Source: an uncultured Clostridia bacterium
Lineage (GTDB): Bacteria; Bacillota; Clostridia; Lachnospirales; Lachnospiraceae
NCBI GenBank assembly: GCA_948472945.1
Contig: CAOKVX010000008.1
Coordinates: forward strand, 51,048 to 115,047
Reading direction: 5' to 3'
DNA length: 64,000 nucleotides
A program made the translations under genes and the position numbers. The notes under the pieces are model-generated. The model was not told the origin of the DNA and did not search any database. It saw only the letters and a list, made by a program, of their open reading frames with translations. Shown here in pieces: positions 15,894-24,431 of the stretch. The first letter of the stretch is position 1; every line of letters begins with the position of its first letter.

Positions 15894-18800
15894 TTATTTT
15901 ATTTTCACATTTATCTTCTTAGATATACCATTTTGTGCATAGACATAGACTGTACATCTTCCCTTTGCTTTTGCTTTTATAACGCCTTTCTTCGTAACGG
16001 TCGCTATTTTCTCGTTACCGGATTCAAACATAAGATTCCTGTGCTTCCTCAATGGTTTTTTCTTCTTCACTTCTGAAGCTTTAATTCTTATTTTCTTTCC
16101 TTTCCTGATTGTGACTTTAGCTTTTTTAACTTTGACAGATTTCGCGTTGCCGTATTTGCCCCCGTCAGTAAATATATGGACTGTTTTGGATACTGCCAGC
16201 GAAATTTCTTTCCCGTCGACCAATTTGTATGCACGCACCACACATTTATACGCGCTGCCTTTCTTCAGCTTCTTCTGTGTGTAGGTCCTTTTGTTTCCAC
16301 TTTGTATGTTCTTCACCAGTTTTAGCTTACTTGCCTTGCCGCAACGGGCTGCATATATCTTGTAGCCGTCTGCACCTTTCACTTTCTTCCATGTGAGCTT
16401 CGCACTTTTTTTCGTCACCTTGGAAGCCTTTGCCTGAAGCATTGTAAATTCAGAACCTTTCACATCACCCTCGGACTGAACACTCAGAACCGCAGCCTCA
16501 CTTGCCAGAAGTGTCTCCAGCGGTATCCCAAGTTCTTTTGCCACAGAATGGATTTTTGCAGCTGTCTCCGCAGATACCCCAAGTCCCTGTGCAATTGTCT
16601 GAATCTGTTCCTCGTCACTGCCCGGTGCCGGCGTGTTCGCCGGTGTTGGTGTGCCGGTAGGCGCCGGTGTTCCCGTCGGTTTCGGTGTTCCCATCGGTTT
16701 TGGTGTTCCTGTCGGGTCCGGCGTTCCTGTCGGGTCCGGTGTTCCTGTCGGGTCCGGTGTTCCTGTCGGGTCTGGTGTTCCTGTCGGTTTCGGTGTTCCT
16801 GTCGGTTTCGGTGTTCCCGTCGGTTTCGGTGTTCCTGTTGGGTCCGGTGTTCCTGTCGGTTTCGGTGTTCCCGTCGGTTTCGGTGTTCCTGTTGGGTCCG
16901 GCGTATCTGTCGGTCCGGAAGTGATGCCTGTCAGATTCTGCCCTGCGCCTTCTCCCTTCCCGATTCCGGTAATATTTTCATTAATACCTGTTGTTTTCTG
17001 GTAATAGTTTCCGGTAAGTGCATCACTCGTATTCTTATTCCCATTATTTCCAATAATTGCTCCGGGTTTTCCGATACCGCCTCCTGCTGCGGTCACATTT
17101 CCTAAGTTGGTGCAGTCTTTCACTGTGCCATTCTCCCCGTTATTTCCGGCTATTCCTCCGATATTATCTTTTCCTGTCACCGGAACCGTATTTGTGTTGC
17201 CGCTCAGCGTTCCATCGTTAGTTCCGGTAATTCCTCCAACATCTATTCCGCCTCCGGTAACAGCCCCTCTGTTAGTGCTTTCTTCCACGCTTCCTTCTTT
17301 GGTATTGGTTCCGGTAATTCCGCCGACATTATTATTACCACGGATTTCGCCATCATTTGTACATCCTTTTATGGATCCCTCATTCCTGCCGGCTATTCCG
17401 CCCACTTTATCTGTTCCGGTAACATCTGCATGATTAGTACAGTTTTCTATCGTTCCCTTATTGGTTCCAGCTATTCCACCTATGTTGTCTGTTCCGGAAA
17501 CTACGCCGGATACTGTCAGGTTTTTAACCGTTCCTTCATTGACCCCAAAAAGTCCCTGGTCCTTATCCATCTTATCGATGTACAGGCCGCTTACCGTATG
17601 TCCGTCCCCATCAAATATTCCTCTAAACGGATTTCCCTCCGTACCAATCGGAATCCACATGTTCTCTGCACCGCCACCTAAAACAATGTCCTTTGTAATG
17701 GAAAAATATTTTCCATTGTAGTCTGTTCCATTATTGACTTCGTCACGCAGTTTTTTCAGTCCTTCCACAGTGCCAATCCGGTATGGATGTTCAACCGTGC
17801 CGTCTCCGTCTTTATCCGCGGATTCTACGTTGCCATCTTTATCAACAGTTCCTCCGTTTGGCAGAATTATTTCCTTTCCGTCTCCGGTCTGAACAGTTCC
17901 TCCGGCGGGCACGGTTATGTTTCCGGCTTTGTCTACAGTTACGCTTCCTCCATCCGGCGCCGTTACCGTAATTCCTCCGGCTGTTATCTTTCCGGCCTCT
18001 ACGTTTCCGTCCTTGTCAACGATTCCTCCGTCCGGCAGAATCAACTCCGTTCCATCTTCAGTCTGAATTGTTCCCCCGGCTGGCACGGTTATGTTTCCGG
18101 CTTTGTCTACAGTTACGCTTCCTCCATCCGGCGCCGTTACCGTAATTCCTCCGGCTGTTATCTTTCCGGCCTCTACGTTTCCGTCCTTGTCAACGATTCC
18201 TCCGTCCGGCAGAATCAACTCCGTTCCATCTTCAGTCTGAATTGTTCCCCCGGCTGGCACGGTTATGTTTCCGGCTTTGTCTACAGTTACGCTTCCTCCA
18301 TCCGGCGCCGTTACCGTAATTCCTCCGGCTGTTATCTTTCCGGCCTCTACGTTTCCGTCCTTGTCAACGATTCCTCCGTCCGGCAGAATCAACTCCGTTC
18401 CATCTTCAGTCTGAATTGTTCCCCCGGCTGGCACGGTTATGTTTCCGGCTTTGTCTACAGTTACGCTTCCTCCATCCGGCGCCGTTACCGTAATTCCTCC
18501 GGCTGTTATCTTTCCGGCCTCTACGTTTCCGTCCTTGTCAACGATTCCTCCGTCCGGCAGAATCAACTCCGTTCCATCTTCAGTCTGAATGGTTCCCCCG
18601 GCGGGTACGGTTATGTTTCCGGCTTTGTCTGCAGTTGCACTTTCTCCATCCGGAGCCGTTACCGTAATTCCTCCAGATGTTATCTTTTCGGCTTCTACGT
18701 TTCCGTCCTTGTCAACGGTTCCTCCGTCCGGCAACGTTATCTCTTTCTCGTCTCCAATCTGAACTTTTCCTCCGGCAGGTACAGCTATATTTCCGGCTTT

Positions 18801-21092
18801 GTCTGCCGTAATGTTGCCTCCATCCGGTGTCGTTGCCGTGATTTCCCCGGCTGTTATCTTTCCGGCCTCTACATTTCCGTCTTTGTCAACGGTTCCTCCG
18901 TTTGGCAGAATCAATTCCGTTCCATCTTCAGTCTTAACCTTTCCTCCGGCGGGTACGGTAACCCTGCTGTCCCCGTCAATATGGATACTGTCTGCTTTCG
19001 GCAGATTGACCGTAACGTCAATTGTCCCATCATTTCCTTTATCTATCGTAACCACACCATCCAAGCTGTTGCTTATAGTTACATCTGTACGCACATCAGT
19101 TTTTCCCGGCTCTAATGTAATTTTTCCTGCTACCAGATTACCACCCTCTGGCACAAGGATATATAAGGCGTCAGTCAACTTATAATGTGCAATGTCTGTA
19201 CTTCCCTTAACAACGGTAGTTCCCTCCGCAACATCCTTGTAATAAATATTGTAAAATCCAGTCAAACCCGACTGACCCGCGCCGGAAGCAATGACCGCTT
19301 GTTCCGTATAAATATCTCCCTCCGAACCATATAATGTCACATCCCCGGAGACTGTTACTGTGGCATCGCCTGTTACCTGAACTGCATATTCACTGCCTAA
19401 AGCTGAACCTCCGGAAAGTATTACCGTTCCGCCTTCTGAGGCACTGATTCCATTTGTTTTCCCCACAACAGTACTGCCATATACATTGAGCGTTCCATTT
19501 ACAAGTATTCCTCTTTCTGCGTTATCTATGGTAATAATACCGCCTTCAATGGTAATCTCCTCTCCAGTCGCAGGGCTTGTGATAGTACATGAACCACCGA
19601 AACCATTACAATCGCAAAGATTTAACGTGCCGCCCTGTTTCACAATAACGGCTCCCTCTCCCGAACCGGTGTAATTCATCTTATGTCCATTGAGACACAG
19701 ATTGACCGTAGCGTTCTCCGGAATGGTAATAGGCTCGTCAAAGGTCTTATCGGTATGCAAATAATAGCTGCCGTCTCCAGATATGTCTCCGGCATCATTT
19801 AATACAGTAAATGCCGTATCCTGACCGGAGGACTCGTTATTGACCGCATGTATGTGCTGATCTATGCCACTATCATCAATCCTTCCAATCATGATATACT
19901 TATATGTATACAATGATGTCGACCCATCCCAATTTACTCTGTCCTCCTCGCCGTTTATTCCTACAACGACTTCCGTTGCTTTAACATCGATGTTATCGCC
20001 ATAATAAGCTCTATTTTCTCCAAAAAACATACCACCCTCCACAGTGAGACCGTCTCTGTGGCTGTATAACGCATAATTTGTTCCGGTATATTTTCCGCCT
20101 TTGATAATAACCTTTCCCTCTTTGAGGGTTATCGCATTCTTACCTGAAAAAACACCTCCTGTAATTGTGATATCGCACTGACAGTCAGAGTACTCTCCTG
20201 AGCTAACAGCTCCTACATCTTTTCCGTTAAAAGTTCCGCCAAAAATGTTGGTGACTGCATTGAATCCATTTCCATTTGTTTTAACGGCGTATACGCCGGT
20301 CCCCTTAGCCGCCGTTATTGTACCGCCATAGATATTCAGATTACCAAACCAGTTCCACACAACTCCATCTGTACACTCCCCATTGTTCTCAATTGTACCG
20401 CCATACATATTGAGTGTAGCAGTAGATTTTTCCGTATGATGTCTGTCTTCCTGATTTATGTCGTATTGATATAAGGAAATAATTCCGCCGCAGATGCTGG
20501 TGTTATTTGTAATAGTGACTCCATCATAAATATTTAAAAATCCTTTTTCATAGACAGCAATCATTCCCTTATGTCCTTCACCTGCATGGGTAGTTCCTTG
20601 AGAATAGAAATTTTTCACCGTGGTGCCGGCTTTGAAATCCACCTTTCCCTCAAACAGCAGCGCTGATCGGGTGAACCGCATATTATCTCCGTCCAAAGTC
20701 ACATTTTCAAATATAGCGCTTGCGCCTTCCTTCACCACAATTGCATTCTGGAGTCCCGTTGTCCAGCGCAGAGTTCCTTCACCTGTAAACTTCACATGCC
20801 CTGTTATAGTAATTATACCGCTTACATTTACGGTTTCACTTACATTAATAACCGTAGGGTTCTCCTCTGTTCCGCTACTGATTGTCTGACCGGCAATGTC
20901 TCCGCTCCATGTTTCACTGTCATCTGATACCCGTACTGCAGCATTTTTGCCAGCAGTAACCTGTATGTCGGCGTTCTCCTGTGCAAATACAATACCCTGC
21001 GCCGTCCCGTCAGTAATTCCCACGACCAGAACAGCAGAAAGCATCGCCGCCATCAGCCTTTGCCAAAATCTGCACTTTAAGCTTTTTTTCAT
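15894..21092 (-). CDS. Very large secreted repeat protein (beta-helix, GLUG, Pro-rich, Fn3-like and Ig-like parts)
   Basis: 1,732 residues, start with GGAGG 10 nt upstream. In order: signal peptide (about 1-38); Gly/Asn-rich parallel beta-helix-like region (about 40-680); an array of 58-residue repeats (about 705-1085); a segment with GLUG-type repeats (pattern NIGGIAGTN.G.I..C.N, about 1120-1340); a Pro/Thr linker of sixteen 6-residue units PTGTP(K/D) (about 1394-1490); a fibronectin-III-like domain (KLTWKKVKGADGYKIY) and a C-terminal bacterial Ig-like domain (NEKIATVTKKGVIKAKAKG). No LPxTG or membrane anchor is seen, so surface attachment, if any, is non-covalent. Likely a cell-surface or matrix adhesin-like protein; ligand unknown. 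Repeat copy number probably varies between strains. Confidence 0.85.
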   Translation of the reverse strand: MKKSLKCRFWQRLMAAMLSAVLVVGITDGTAQGIVFAQENADIQVTAGKNAAVRVSDDSETWSGDIAGQTISSGTEENPTVINVSETVNVSGIITITGHVKFTGEGTLRWTTGLQNAIVVKEGASAIFENVTLDGDNMRFTRSALLFEGKVDFKAGTTVKNFYSQGTTHAGEGHKGMIAVYEKGFLNIYDGVTITNNTSICGGIISLYQYDINQEDRHHTEKSTATLNMYGGTIENNGECTDGVVWNWFGNLNIYGGTITAAKGTGVYAVKTNGNGFNAVTNIFGGTFNGKDVGAVSSGEYSDCQCDITITGGVFSGKNAITLKEGKVIIKGGKYTGTNYALYSHRDGLTVEGGMFFGENRAYYGDNIDVKATEVVVGINGEEDRVNWDGSTSLYTYKYIMIGRIDDSGIDQHIHAVNNESSGQDTAFTVLNDAGDISGDGSYYLHTDKTFDEPITIPENATVNLCLNGHKMNYTGSGEGAVIVKQGGTLNLCDCNGFGGSCTITSPATGEEITIEGGIITIDNAERGILVNGTLNVYGSTVVGKTNGISASEGGTVILSGGSALGSEYAVQVTGDATVTVSGDVTLYGSEGDIYTEQAVIASGAGQSGLTGFYNIYYKDVAEGTTVVKGSTDIAHYKLTDALYILVPEGGNLVAGKITLEPGKTDVRTDVTISNSLDGVVTIDKGNDGTIDVTVNLPKADSIHIDGDSRVTVPAGGKVKTEDGTELILPNGGTVDKDGNVEAGKITAGEITATTPDGGNITADKAGNIAVPAGGKVQIGDEKEITLPDGGTVDKDGNVEAEKITSGGITVTAPDGESATADKAGNITVPAGGTIQTEDGTELILPDGGIVDKDGNVEAGKITAGGITVTAPDGGSVTVDKAGNITVPAGGTIQTEDGTELILPDGGIVDKDGNVEAGKITAGGITVTAPDGGSVTVDKAGNITVPAGGTIQTEDGTELILPDGGIVDKDGNVEAGKITAGGITVTAPDGGSVTVDKAGNITVPAGGTIQTEDGTELILPDGGIVDKDGNVEAGKITAGGITVTAPDGGSVTVDKAGNITVPAGGTVQTGDGKEIILPNGGTVDKDGNVESADKDGDGTVEHPYRIGTVEGLKKLRDEVNNGTDYNGKYFSITKDIVLGGGAENMWIPIGTEGNPFRGIFDGDGHTVSGLYIDKMDKDQGLFGVNEGTVKNLTVSGVVSGTDNIGGIAGTNKGTIENCTNHADVTGTDKVGGIAGRNEGSIKGCTNDGEIRGNNNVGGITGTNTKEGSVEESTNRGAVTGGGIDVGGITGTNDGTLSGNTNTVPVTGKDNIGGIAGNNGENGTVKDCTNLGNVTAAGGGIGKPGAIIGNNGNKNTSDALTGNYYQKTTGINENITGIGKGEGAGQNLTGITSGPTDTPDPTGTPKPTGTPKPTGTPDPTGTPKPTGTPKPTGTPKPTGTPDPTGTPDPTGTPDPTGTPDPTGTPKPMGTPKPTGTPAPTGTPTPANTPAPGSDEEQIQTIAQGLGVSAETAAKIHSVAKELGIPLETLLASEAAVLSVQSEGDVKGSEFTMLQAKASKVTKKSAKLTWKKVKGADGYKIYAARCGKASKLKLVKNIQSGNKRTYTQKKLKKGSAYKCVVRAYKLVDGKEISLAVSKTVHIFTDGGKYGNAKSVKVKKAKVTIRKGKKIRIKASEVKKKKPLRKHRNLMFESGNEKIATVTKKGVIKAKAKGRCTVYVYAQNGISKKINVKIK
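16634..16912 (-). repeat. 18-bp tandem repeats encoding the PTGTP linker
   Basis: Sixteen consecutive 18-bp units, each encoding PTGTPK, PTGTPD or a close variant; most are near-identical at DNA level. It encodes an extended, probably O-glycosylatable spacer between the GLUG region and the C-terminal domains. Confidence 0.9.
17835..18975 (-). repeat. 174-bp tandem repeats inside the surface protein gene
   Basis: The same landmark recurs at 17887, 18061, 18235, 18409, 18583, 18757 and 18931, an exact 174-bp period (58 residues). Six full units and a partial one; the four central units are nearly identical at DNA level while the outer units have diverged. Unit core: ITVPAGG, DGTELILPDGG, DKDGNVEAGKIT, DKAGN. 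Such identity points to recent expansion or gene conversion. Confidence 0.92.
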
Positions 21093-21143
21093 GTTATTAA
21101 TTCCTCCGTTATTTCTATAATATGATTGAGCGTATTAGTTCGC

Positions 21144-21185
21144 CGTCATGGCTGCTTGTGACGCTCGGCGCAAATAGCCATGACG
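21144..21185. repeat. Inverted repeat upstream of the repeat protein gene
   Basis: Perfect 10-bp arms CGTCATGGCT / AGCCATGACG around a GC-rich 22-nt loop, about 50-90 bp before the start codon at 21092. It may fold in the 5' leader. The rest of 21093-21441 is AT-rich with only the spoVT terminator. Confidence 0.65.
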
Positions 21186-21343
21186 TAAATAATATTTTAT
21201 TAAATTTAATTAAGATGGCAACCGTTATGGTACGATTTGCACTTTTTGGGGTATATTATGTAATTCTCCACATTTGAGGCACTCTTTGCTTTGGCTCAAA
21301 TGTAATAAAATATAATTGATTAATTTGCCCTCATACCGGGCGT

Positions 21344-21377
21344 AAAAAAACACCCACACATACAAATCATGTGTGGG
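21344..21377 (-). terminator. Rho-independent terminator of spoVT
   Basis: Perfect 9-bp stem CCCACACAT / ATGTGTGGG with a 7-nt loop; on the minus strand it is followed by GTG and seven T. Confidence 0.9.
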
Positions 21378-21441
21378 CGGACTGCAAATAATCTTATATT
21401 TTATTATACAAAAACTAAATCCTTTACATAAACAAATCAGC

Positions 21442-21981
21442 CTACTGCTCCATCTGTTTGCCGAGAAACGATGCCGCGGAAAGGGCAAGTTTATGCTCCA
21501 CCTCTCCCATTGTATCAGAGCTGTCCTTTCCGAATATACACACTGAACCGATAACGTCTCCCGCGCATATTATAGGACTTACCGTTTCAGAAGGCGGATT
21601 CTCACCTTCAGTTATATTGCAATATTTTGACGATGACGACTTCGCAGAAAATGTCTCTCGTTCCTCCATTGCATTTTCAAGGTCTTTATGAATATGCTTT
21701 GACAGCAAATCCTTTCTCCCACCTGATATGGCTACCACCTGATCCCTGTCAGTAATACAAACTATGTGGCCTGTCGCCTGTGATAATGCCTCAACATACT
21801 GCTTTGCAAACTCACCAAGCTCGTTGATCGGTGAATACTTCTGAAGTATTATCTCGCCTTCCCTGTCCGTAAATATCTCAAGCGGGTCGCCTTCTCTTAT
21901 ACGAAGTGTCCGGCGAATCTCCTTTGGAATTACAACCCTTCCCAAATCGTCTATTCGCCTAACAATTCCTGTTGCTTTCAT
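21442..21981 (-). CDS. spoVT: Stage V sporulation regulator SpoVT
   Basis: Forespore transcription factor that tunes sigma-G-dependent genes. Residues 1-50 are an AbrB-type swapped-hairpin DNA-binding domain (GIVRRIDDLGRVVIPKEI), and about 55-178 a GAF-like domain, the exact SpoVT architecture and length (179 residues). GGAGGAAAG precedes the ATG. A candidate sigma-G promoter lies upstream, in keeping with B. subtilis. An AbrB paralogue would lack the GAF part, so the call is strong. Confidence 0.94.
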   Translation of the reverse strand: MKATGIVRRIDDLGRVVIPKEIRRTLRIREGDPLEIFTDREGEIILQKYSPINELGEFAKQYVEALSQATGHIVCITDRDQVVAISGGRKDLLSKHIHKDLENAMEERETFSAKSSSSKYCNITEGENPPSETVSPIICAGDVIGSVCIFGKDSSDTMGEVEHKLALSAASFLGKQMEQ

Positions 21982-22042
21982 ATCTTTCCTCCATTTACAT
22001 ATATTTAATGTTATTTCTGATGTTCTCTCAGATTGATGTTGT

Positions 22043-22072
22043 TAGTATTTGTAAATGGCGTGATTTTATTCC
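22043..22072 (-). promoter_or_regulatory. Candidate sigma-G promoter of spoVT
   Basis: Minus strand GGAATA and AATACTA separated by 17 bp resemble sigma-G boxes (TGAATA / CATACTA). It sits about 60 bp before the spoVT start. B. subtilis spoVT is transcribed by sigma-G; assignment here is by resemblance only. Confidence 0.45.
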
Positions 22073-22089
22073 GTATTTTGTCTAATAAT

Positions 22090-22145
22090 ATATTAAGTTC
22101 CTTAACTTAATATAGGGCGGTTAAAGTTAAATACTTTAATCGCCC
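22090..22145. terminator. Two adjacent hairpins between spoVG and spoVT
   Basis: First, ATATTAAGTT / AACTTAATAT (22090-22113, perfect 10-bp stem, CCTT loop). Second, GGGCGGTTAAAG / CTTTAATCGCCC (22115-22145, one G-T pair). They follow the spoVG stop on the minus strand. The second is the likelier terminator, though no long T-run follows, and both lie ahead of the spoVT promoter candidate. Confidence 0.55.
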
Positions 22146-22167
22146 CGTACAACTAATTTTTAAATTT

Positions 22168-22446
22168 TTATACTACATCCTCCAGCTCTGTTTCAAGCGC
22201 TTCCTCATATTTTTTCAATATTATGTCCTGAATTATATTGCGTGTATCTGAATTGATGGGATGCGCAATATCCTTATAATCTCCCTCGCTCGTTTTTCTG
22301 CTAGGCATGGCGATAAATATTCCTTTTTCGCCCTCAATTATTTTGATATCATGAATTACAAATACATCATCAATAGTAATTGATACTACCGCTTTCATTT
22401 TTCTGTCCCTGTTAATCATTCTAACCCTAACATCAGTTATATCCAT
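22168..22446 (-). CDS. spoVG: SpoVG, RNA/DNA-binding regulator
   Basis: Small conserved nucleic-acid-binding protein that affects septation, spore formation and, in other Firmicutes, virulence gene expression. The 92-residue product begins MDITDVRVR and holds the family core ([20 protein letters not shown], then FIAMPSRK), ending in an acidic tail. AAAGGAGAG precedes the ATG. Genes next to it in B. subtilis (prs, spoVT) are also close here. Confidence 0.96.
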   Translation of the reverse strand: MDITDVRVRMINRDRKMKAVVSITIDDVFVIHDIKIIEGEKGIFIAMPSRKTSEGDYKDIAHPINSDTRNIIQDIILKKYEEALETELEDVV

Positions 22447-22514
22447 CGTCTATCTCTCCTTTTTTCAATTGTAATTTTTAATAAATTTGCTTGTGTTTAA
22501 TATTGTAATCCGCA

Positions 22515-22530
22515 TAGTTTAGATAAACTA
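22515..22530. repeat. Short palindrome upstream of spoVG
   Basis: TAGTTTA-GA-TAAACTA, perfect 7-bp arms, 69-84 bp before the spoVG start codon. It could be an operator or a 5' hairpin. The 338-bp spacer 22447-22784 between the divergent spoVG and murC genes otherwise shows only a murC promoter candidate. Confidence 0.4.
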
Positions 22531-22694
22531 AGTATATTATAATATAAATCAATTGTAAAGTATAAATTTTACGACTATATTGAGTACAGAGACGTAAGCG
22601 GAGCGAAAATAACTAAATAAAAAAGATCATAAAAGCAGATAAATCAAATTTCACTTTTTATGAAAATATGAATATATTTATATGATACGCGTCC

Positions 22695-22723
22695 TTGAAT
22701 GATTTAGCGGAATGATGTATTAT
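22695..22723 (+). promoter_or_regulatory. Candidate promoter of murC
   Basis: TTGAAT and TATTAT with a 17-bp spacer, 62 bp before the murC start codon. Confidence 0.5.
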
Positions 22724-22784
22724 TATTTAAAGTGGTAATGCAGTTTTATAATGAAGAATAATAAATGACAGGAAGGAAATAAAT

Positions 22785-24167
22785 ATGTTTCATATTAATT
22801 ACGATAATCCGGCCAATCTGTATTTTATCGGAATCGGCGGAATAAGCATGAGCGGTTTTGCCGAGCTTTTAAACAGCAAAGGTTTTAATATAAAAGGTTC
22901 GGATTCACACGAAAGCCCGATTACCAAACATCTTGAATCTATAGGAATAGATGTCTTCTATGGTCAAAAAGCTTCCAATATACCGGAAAAAACAGACCTG
23001 ATAGTATACACTGCGGCAATTTCGGAGGACAATCCGGAGTATGTGGAGGCGGTCAGGCGCGGAATTCCGATGATGGTGAGGGCCGAGATGATAGGACAGG
23101 TAATGAGAAATTACAGCAATACCATAGCTGTCTCCGGAACCCACGGCAAAACAACGGCAACCTCTATTCTCACACACATATATATGGCTGCCGAGCTTGA
23201 CCCTACGGTGTCGGTGGGAAGTATTCTTGATATAATCAACGGCAACATCCGTATAGGCAATTCGCAAAACTGGATTATGGAGGCGTGTGAATATACTAAC
23301 AGCTTTCTCCACTTTAATCCTTCCACAGCGATTATACTCAACGTCGAGGAGGACCACCTTGATTTTTTTAAGGATATTGACGACATAAGGAACTCTTTTC
23401 ATTTATTCGCAAAAAAGCTTCCTAAAGACGGACTACTTGTAATTGACAAGGGAATAGAGAAATATGAAACAATAACCGACGGACTGTCATGCAAAGTTCT
23501 GACATACAGTATTACTGATTCCTCCGCTGATTTCTACGCTGACAATATAAAGTTTAATGAAAACGGTTTTGGAATGTTTGATTTGCTTATTAACGGACAA
23601 TACTGCGGACACTTTGAACTGAGCGTTGTAGGTGAACATAACATAAGCAATTCACTTGCCGCGATTTGCGTTGCACACGCGCAGAAAGTAGACGTCAGCG
23701 CAATCCGGGAGGGCCTCATAAGCTTCAGGGGCGCCGAGAGACGTTTTCAGAAAAAAGGTGAGATTAACGGCGTCACCGTTATAGACGACTACGCCCATCA
23801 CCCTTCGGAGATAGACGCTACTTTAAACGCCGCAAAAAACTATCCGCACAACAGGCTTGTGTGCGTTTTCCAGCCTCACACCTACACAAGGACCAAAAAC
23901 TTCTTAAAGGAATTTGCACGCTCACTCACAAAAGCTGATATGGTTATTATAACCGATATATACGCCGCACGGGAAAAGGACACAGGAGAAGTCTCTTCAA
24001 TGGACCTTTATGAAGAATTAAAAAAACTTGACGCCGACGTTTATTATATTTCATCTTTTACTGAAATTAAAAAATTTTTATTAAAAAACTGTATTAACGG
24101 TGATATGTTAATAACAATGGGTGCCGGAGACGTGTTTACAATAGGAAATGAACTTCTTGGAATATAG
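22785..24167 (+). CDS. murC: UDP-N-acetylmuramate--L-alanine ligase MurC
   Basis: Cytosolic ATP-dependent ligase that adds L-Ala to UDP-MurNAc, first amino acid of the peptidoglycan stem peptide. Nucleotide-binding GIGGIS at 16-21, ATP loop GTHGKTT at 118-124, the HH-rich DDYAHHPSEI segment near 330 and the C-terminal domain are all present; 460 residues is normal. AGGAAGGA lies 8 nt before the ATG. It appears to be a single-gene unit ended by a hairpin at 24248-24300. Confidence 0.96.
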   Translation: MFHINYDNPANLYFIGIGGISMSGFAELLNSKGFNIKGSDSHESPITKHLESIGIDVFYGQKASNIPEKTDLIVYTAAISEDNPEYVEAVRRGIPMMVRAEMIGQVMRNYSNTIAVSGTHGKTTATSILTHIYMAAELDPTVSVGSILDIINGNIRIGNSQNWIMEACEYTNSFLHFNPSTAIILNVEEDHLDFFKDIDDIRNSFHLFAKKLPKDGLLVIDKGIEKYETITDGLSCKVLTYSITDSSADFYADNIKFNENGFGMFDLLINGQYCGHFELSVVGEHNISNSLAAICVAHAQKVDVSAIREGLISFRGAERRFQKKGEINGVTVIDDYAHHPSEIDATLNAAKNYPHNRLVCVFQPHTYTRTKNFLKEFARSLTKADMVIITDIYAAREKDTGEVSSMDLYEELKKLDADVYYISSFTEIKKFLLKNCINGDMLITMGAGDVFTIGNELLGI

Positions 24168-24318
24168 TTATCCACTTTATACATCAATTTATATAATCTT
24201 AATAAATTGGATAAGCTGTTAATTTTTGCTTTTGACAGAGCAATTTTAAAAGGTTATGATTTTATCCCATCTTAGGGCTTAACATTATAACCTTTTCTAT
24301 TTATCCACGTTATCAACC
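24168..24318. promoter_or_regulatory. Cluster of DnaA-box-like 9-mers before the dnaD-dnaC pair
   Basis: Four near matches to TTATCCACA: TTATCCACT (24168-24176, plus), TTATCCAAT (24206-24214, minus), TTATCCACG (24301-24309, plus) and the adjoining TTATCAACC (24310-24318, plus). They lie in AT-rich DNA just ahead of helicase-loading genes. They could be a DnaA-dependent control site; binding is not shown. Confidence 0.45.
24248..24300 (+). terminator. Hairpin after murC
   Basis: AAAAGGTTAT / ATAACCTTTT, perfect 10-bp arms around a 29-nt loop, 80 bp after the murC stop. The loop is long and the following T-run short, so termination is probable but not certain. Confidence 0.5.
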
Positions 24319-24431
24319 ATAACCATTCTACTCTTTTCGTATAAGTTACCAACTATTTTCAAGTAATTTTTCTTGTGCTATAATCACTACGTCAGAAAAT
24401 TAATCAGCTTTTTAAGGAGGATAAACATATA

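Noticed and set aside
15730..16076. Plus-strand short open frames
   Set aside because: Cross the terminator hairpin and the end of the large minus-strand gene; hydrophobic only because of AT-rich DNA.
16633..17004. Plus-strand open frame with VPVG repeats
   Set aside because: Antisense shadow of the PTGTP-coding repeats.
17835..18975. CRISPR-like regular repeats
   Set aside because: 174-bp period with no spacers of constant length and continuous coding on the minus strand; no cas genes nearby.
17787..19115. 442-residue plus-strand open frame
   Set aside because: It lies antisense to the 174-bp repeat array of the secreted protein and simply repeats with it; no ribosome site, domain or start fits.
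21225..21488. Minus-strand open frame of 87 residues
   Set aside because: Overlaps the end and terminator of spoVT in another frame; no ribosome site.
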